This document shows, piece by piece, positions 62,438 to 64,000 of a stretch of 64,000 bases of DNA. The notes under the pieces were generated by a model. That model did no database searches and was not told the DNA's origin. It saw only the letters and a list, made by a program, of their open reading frames with translations. The stretch is from Mucilaginibacter sp. UR6-1. GTDB taxonomy: Bacteria; Bacteroidota; Bacteroidia; Sphingobacteriales; Sphingobacteriaceae. Position numbers and translations under genes: made by a program. Numbering within the stretch: position 1 is the first letter of the stretch; each line of letters starts with the position of its first letter. Location: the NCBI RefSeq assembly GCF_020880975.1, contig NZ_JAJIWP010000002.1:1054001-1118000 (forward strand). The letters are read 5' to 3'.

Positions 62438-64000
62438 ATGCTCAAAAATTACAAATTATGCTTTACAGTCAGTTTAAAAACAGCCATGCTGTTTTTGGTG
62501 ACCCTGTTAAGCTTTACGATTGCCCGTGCGCAAACCGCGCCCTCTGCAACAGGTATCGTTAAGGATTCGACCGGGGTAGCCCTGCCCGGCGTAACCGTTA
62601 ACGCGCAAAATACCAGTACAGGTACCGCTATTAATGCCGTTACTGATAAGGATGGCCTTTTTAACATCAATAACCTGCAAACCGGGGGTAATTATACTTT
62701 TACGTTTACTTATGTAGGCTACATTACCAAAACACTATCGGGCTACACGGCCACTGCCGGTAACAAAATATCGCTGGCGGTAATACTTAAAGAAGGTGCT
62801 ACAGCTTTATCACAAGTAGTAGTAACGGGTTACGGCCGTTCAAGCAAGGCCGAGGTAACCGGTGCTATTACCTCGGTACAAGCCGAGGATTTTAACCGTG
62901 GGGTGATCAGCTCACCGGCGCAATTGCTTCAGGGTAAGGTACCGGGCCTTAACGTTACCCGCAGCGGTAACCCTAACGAAACGGGTTCTATTATTTTGCG
63001 TGGCCCGTCAACATTACGTGGCGGCGCTCAGGAACCATTTTATGTGATTGACGGTGTGCCCGGTGCGTCAATAGCGTTGCTTGCACCTGAGGATATCATG
63101 ACGATGGACATTTTGAAAGATGCATCATCAACCGCTATTTATGGTTCACGTGCGGCAAACGGTGTAATTATGGTTACCACCCGCAAGGCCAAACCCGGCG
63201 AACCGCGTTTAAGCTACAGCGCTTATGCCGGTTTTGAAAAGGTATCAAACCAGATTGATGTACTTACCGGCGACGAACTACGTAAGTTTTTGGCTGATAA
63301 CAACCGAAGCCTTAACCCGGTTGATAACAACGAAGGCGCTAATACCGATTGGCAAAAGGAGCTTACCCGCAGTGCTTTTTCACATAACCACAACCTGTCG
63401 TTAAGTGGTAATACGGGTAAAACGGCTTACAACGTGAGCATGAACTACCTTAAAAACCAGGGTATCATCAAGGATTCGGAAATGGAGCGTTTTATACTGC
63501 GTGCTAATCTCGATCAAAAGTATTTTAATGACCGCCTGCGCCTGAATGTATCAGCCGTTAATAGCATCACCTCAACCAGCGATATACCTGACGAGGTTTA
63601 CCAAAACATGCTCACCTATTTACCAACAGTTAATGTGCGGCAGCCCGATGGCAGCTTTACCGAAAACTTTACCCGTACACGCGGCTATTTAAACCCGGTA
63701 TCATTAGTCGATAATTCGGTACTTGATGGAAAGGTAAAAACCTTTTTAGGGAATGCTATGGCCGAGGCTAAACTGTTTGATGGGTTGAGGTATACAATCA
63801 GCGTATCCTACCAGGATGAGCAGAATAATAATAATGCTTATTACAACCGCGCGTCGGGTTTGGCACAGGGCTATAATGGTTATGCTTTGCGCAACAGCTA
63901 TACAAACAACAAAAAAGTATTAGAGTCTTTTTTTAATTACGATAAAACATTTGGCGATCATGACGTGAAGTTACTGGCCGGTTATTCATGGCAGGAGGAT
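62438..64000 (+). CDS. susC: SusC/RagA TonB-linked outer membrane protein (partial, runs off the right edge)
   Basis: 521 codons to the edge from the ATG at 62438. A signal peptide (ending ARAQ near residue 32) leads directly into a carboxypeptidase-regulatory-like domain (about 35-120; GIVKDSTGVALPGVTVNAQNT), TonB box SQVVVTGYGRSSK, plug with LLQGKVPGLNVTRSGNP, LRGPSTLRGG, and the start of the barrel. No STN domain is present, although a FecR gene precedes it. A SusD partner is presumably just beyond the window. Confidence 0.94.
   Translation, partial: MLKNYKLCFTVSLKTAMLFLVTLLSFTIARAQTAPSATGIVKDSTGVALPGVTVNAQNTSTGTAINAVTDKDGLFNINNLQTGGNYTFTFTYVGYITKTLSGYTATAGNKISLAVILKEGATALSQVVVTGYGRSSKAEVTGAITSVQAEDFNRGVISSPAQLLQGKVPGLNVTRSGNPNETGSIILRGPSTLRGGAQEPFYVIDGVPGASIALLAPEDIMTMDILKDASSTAIYGSRAANGVIMVTTRKAKPGEPRLSYSAYAGFEKVSNQIDVLTGDELRKFLADNNRSLNPVDNNEGANTDWQKELTRSAFSHNHNLSLSGNTGKTAYNVSMNYLKNQGIIKDSEMERFILRANLDQKYFNDRLRLNVSAVNSITSTSDIPDEVYQNMLTYLPTVNVRQPDGSFTENFTRTRGYLNPVSLVDNSVLDGKVKTFLGNAMAEAKLFDGLRYTISVSYQDEQNNNNAYYNRASGLAQGYNGYALRNSYTNNKKVLESFFNYDKTFGDHDVKLLAGYSWQED

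Overview
The window looks like a chromosomal segment of a Bacteroidota bacterium of the family Sphingobacteriaceae, most like Mucilaginibacter. The signs are two SusC-type loci with ECF sigma/FecR pairs, an archaeal-type prolyl-tRNA synthetase, TAnnTTTG -7 promoter boxes instead of sigma-70 boxes, few Shine-Dalgarno sites, and TPR-type sensor proteins. This assignment is by gene content and style only. No rRNA, CRISPR array, integrase or transposase was seen.

Layout. 0-12 kb is mostly housekeeping and envelope: the N-terminus of an OmpP1/FadL-like porin and a Gly/Tyr-rich lipoprotein, proS, an EEP-family hydrolase, nuoA-nuoB separated from any other nuo gene, a BaiN-like flavoprotein whose start codon overlaps that of nuoA on the other strand, then kdsA-kdsD (KDO supply), a tviB-like UDP-sugar dehydrogenase, an initiating sugar-phosphate transferase and tRNA-Leu(TAG). 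12-16 kb is accessory: a Crp/Fnr regulator, an NTF2-like protein, and a TetR-SDR-MDR operon with clear palindromic operators. 16-21 kb is a TonB receptor/lipoprotein/beta-propeller phytase operon preceded by a helically phased direct-repeat array resembling a Pho box. 21-25 kb holds ligD with two close-packed downstream genes. 25-36 kb has two TPR sensors (one with a C-terminal HTH, one histidine kinase), a GH38 mannosidase, an M28 peptidase, HopJ, and a second Crp/Fnr regulator beside a sugar-epimerase-like oxidoreductase. 36-43.5 kb is a light-sensing locus: a single-domain response regulator, a kinase-less bacteriophytochrome and a 1611-residue CheB-CheR-PAS-histidine kinase fused protein whose start overlaps the phytochrome stop.

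43.6-53 kb is a mannan-type polysaccharide utilisation locus (ECF sigma, FecR, STN-bearing SusC, SusD, SusE, GH76), with an orphan terminator between fecR and susC pointing to an antisense small RNA. 53-60.5 kb is the most unusual region: a GNAT-like protein, an E1/ThiF-nitroreductase fusion (Rv1355c family), a 7TMR-DISM histidine kinase, a REC-histidine kinase and a receiver protein lie in tandem, with another receiver convergent. This may be a biosynthesis-plus-sensing module and is the best candidate for an undescribed system. 60.7 kb to the right edge is a second ECF sigma/FecR/SusC locus, whose SusC lacks the STN domain usually needed for FecR signalling and runs off the window.
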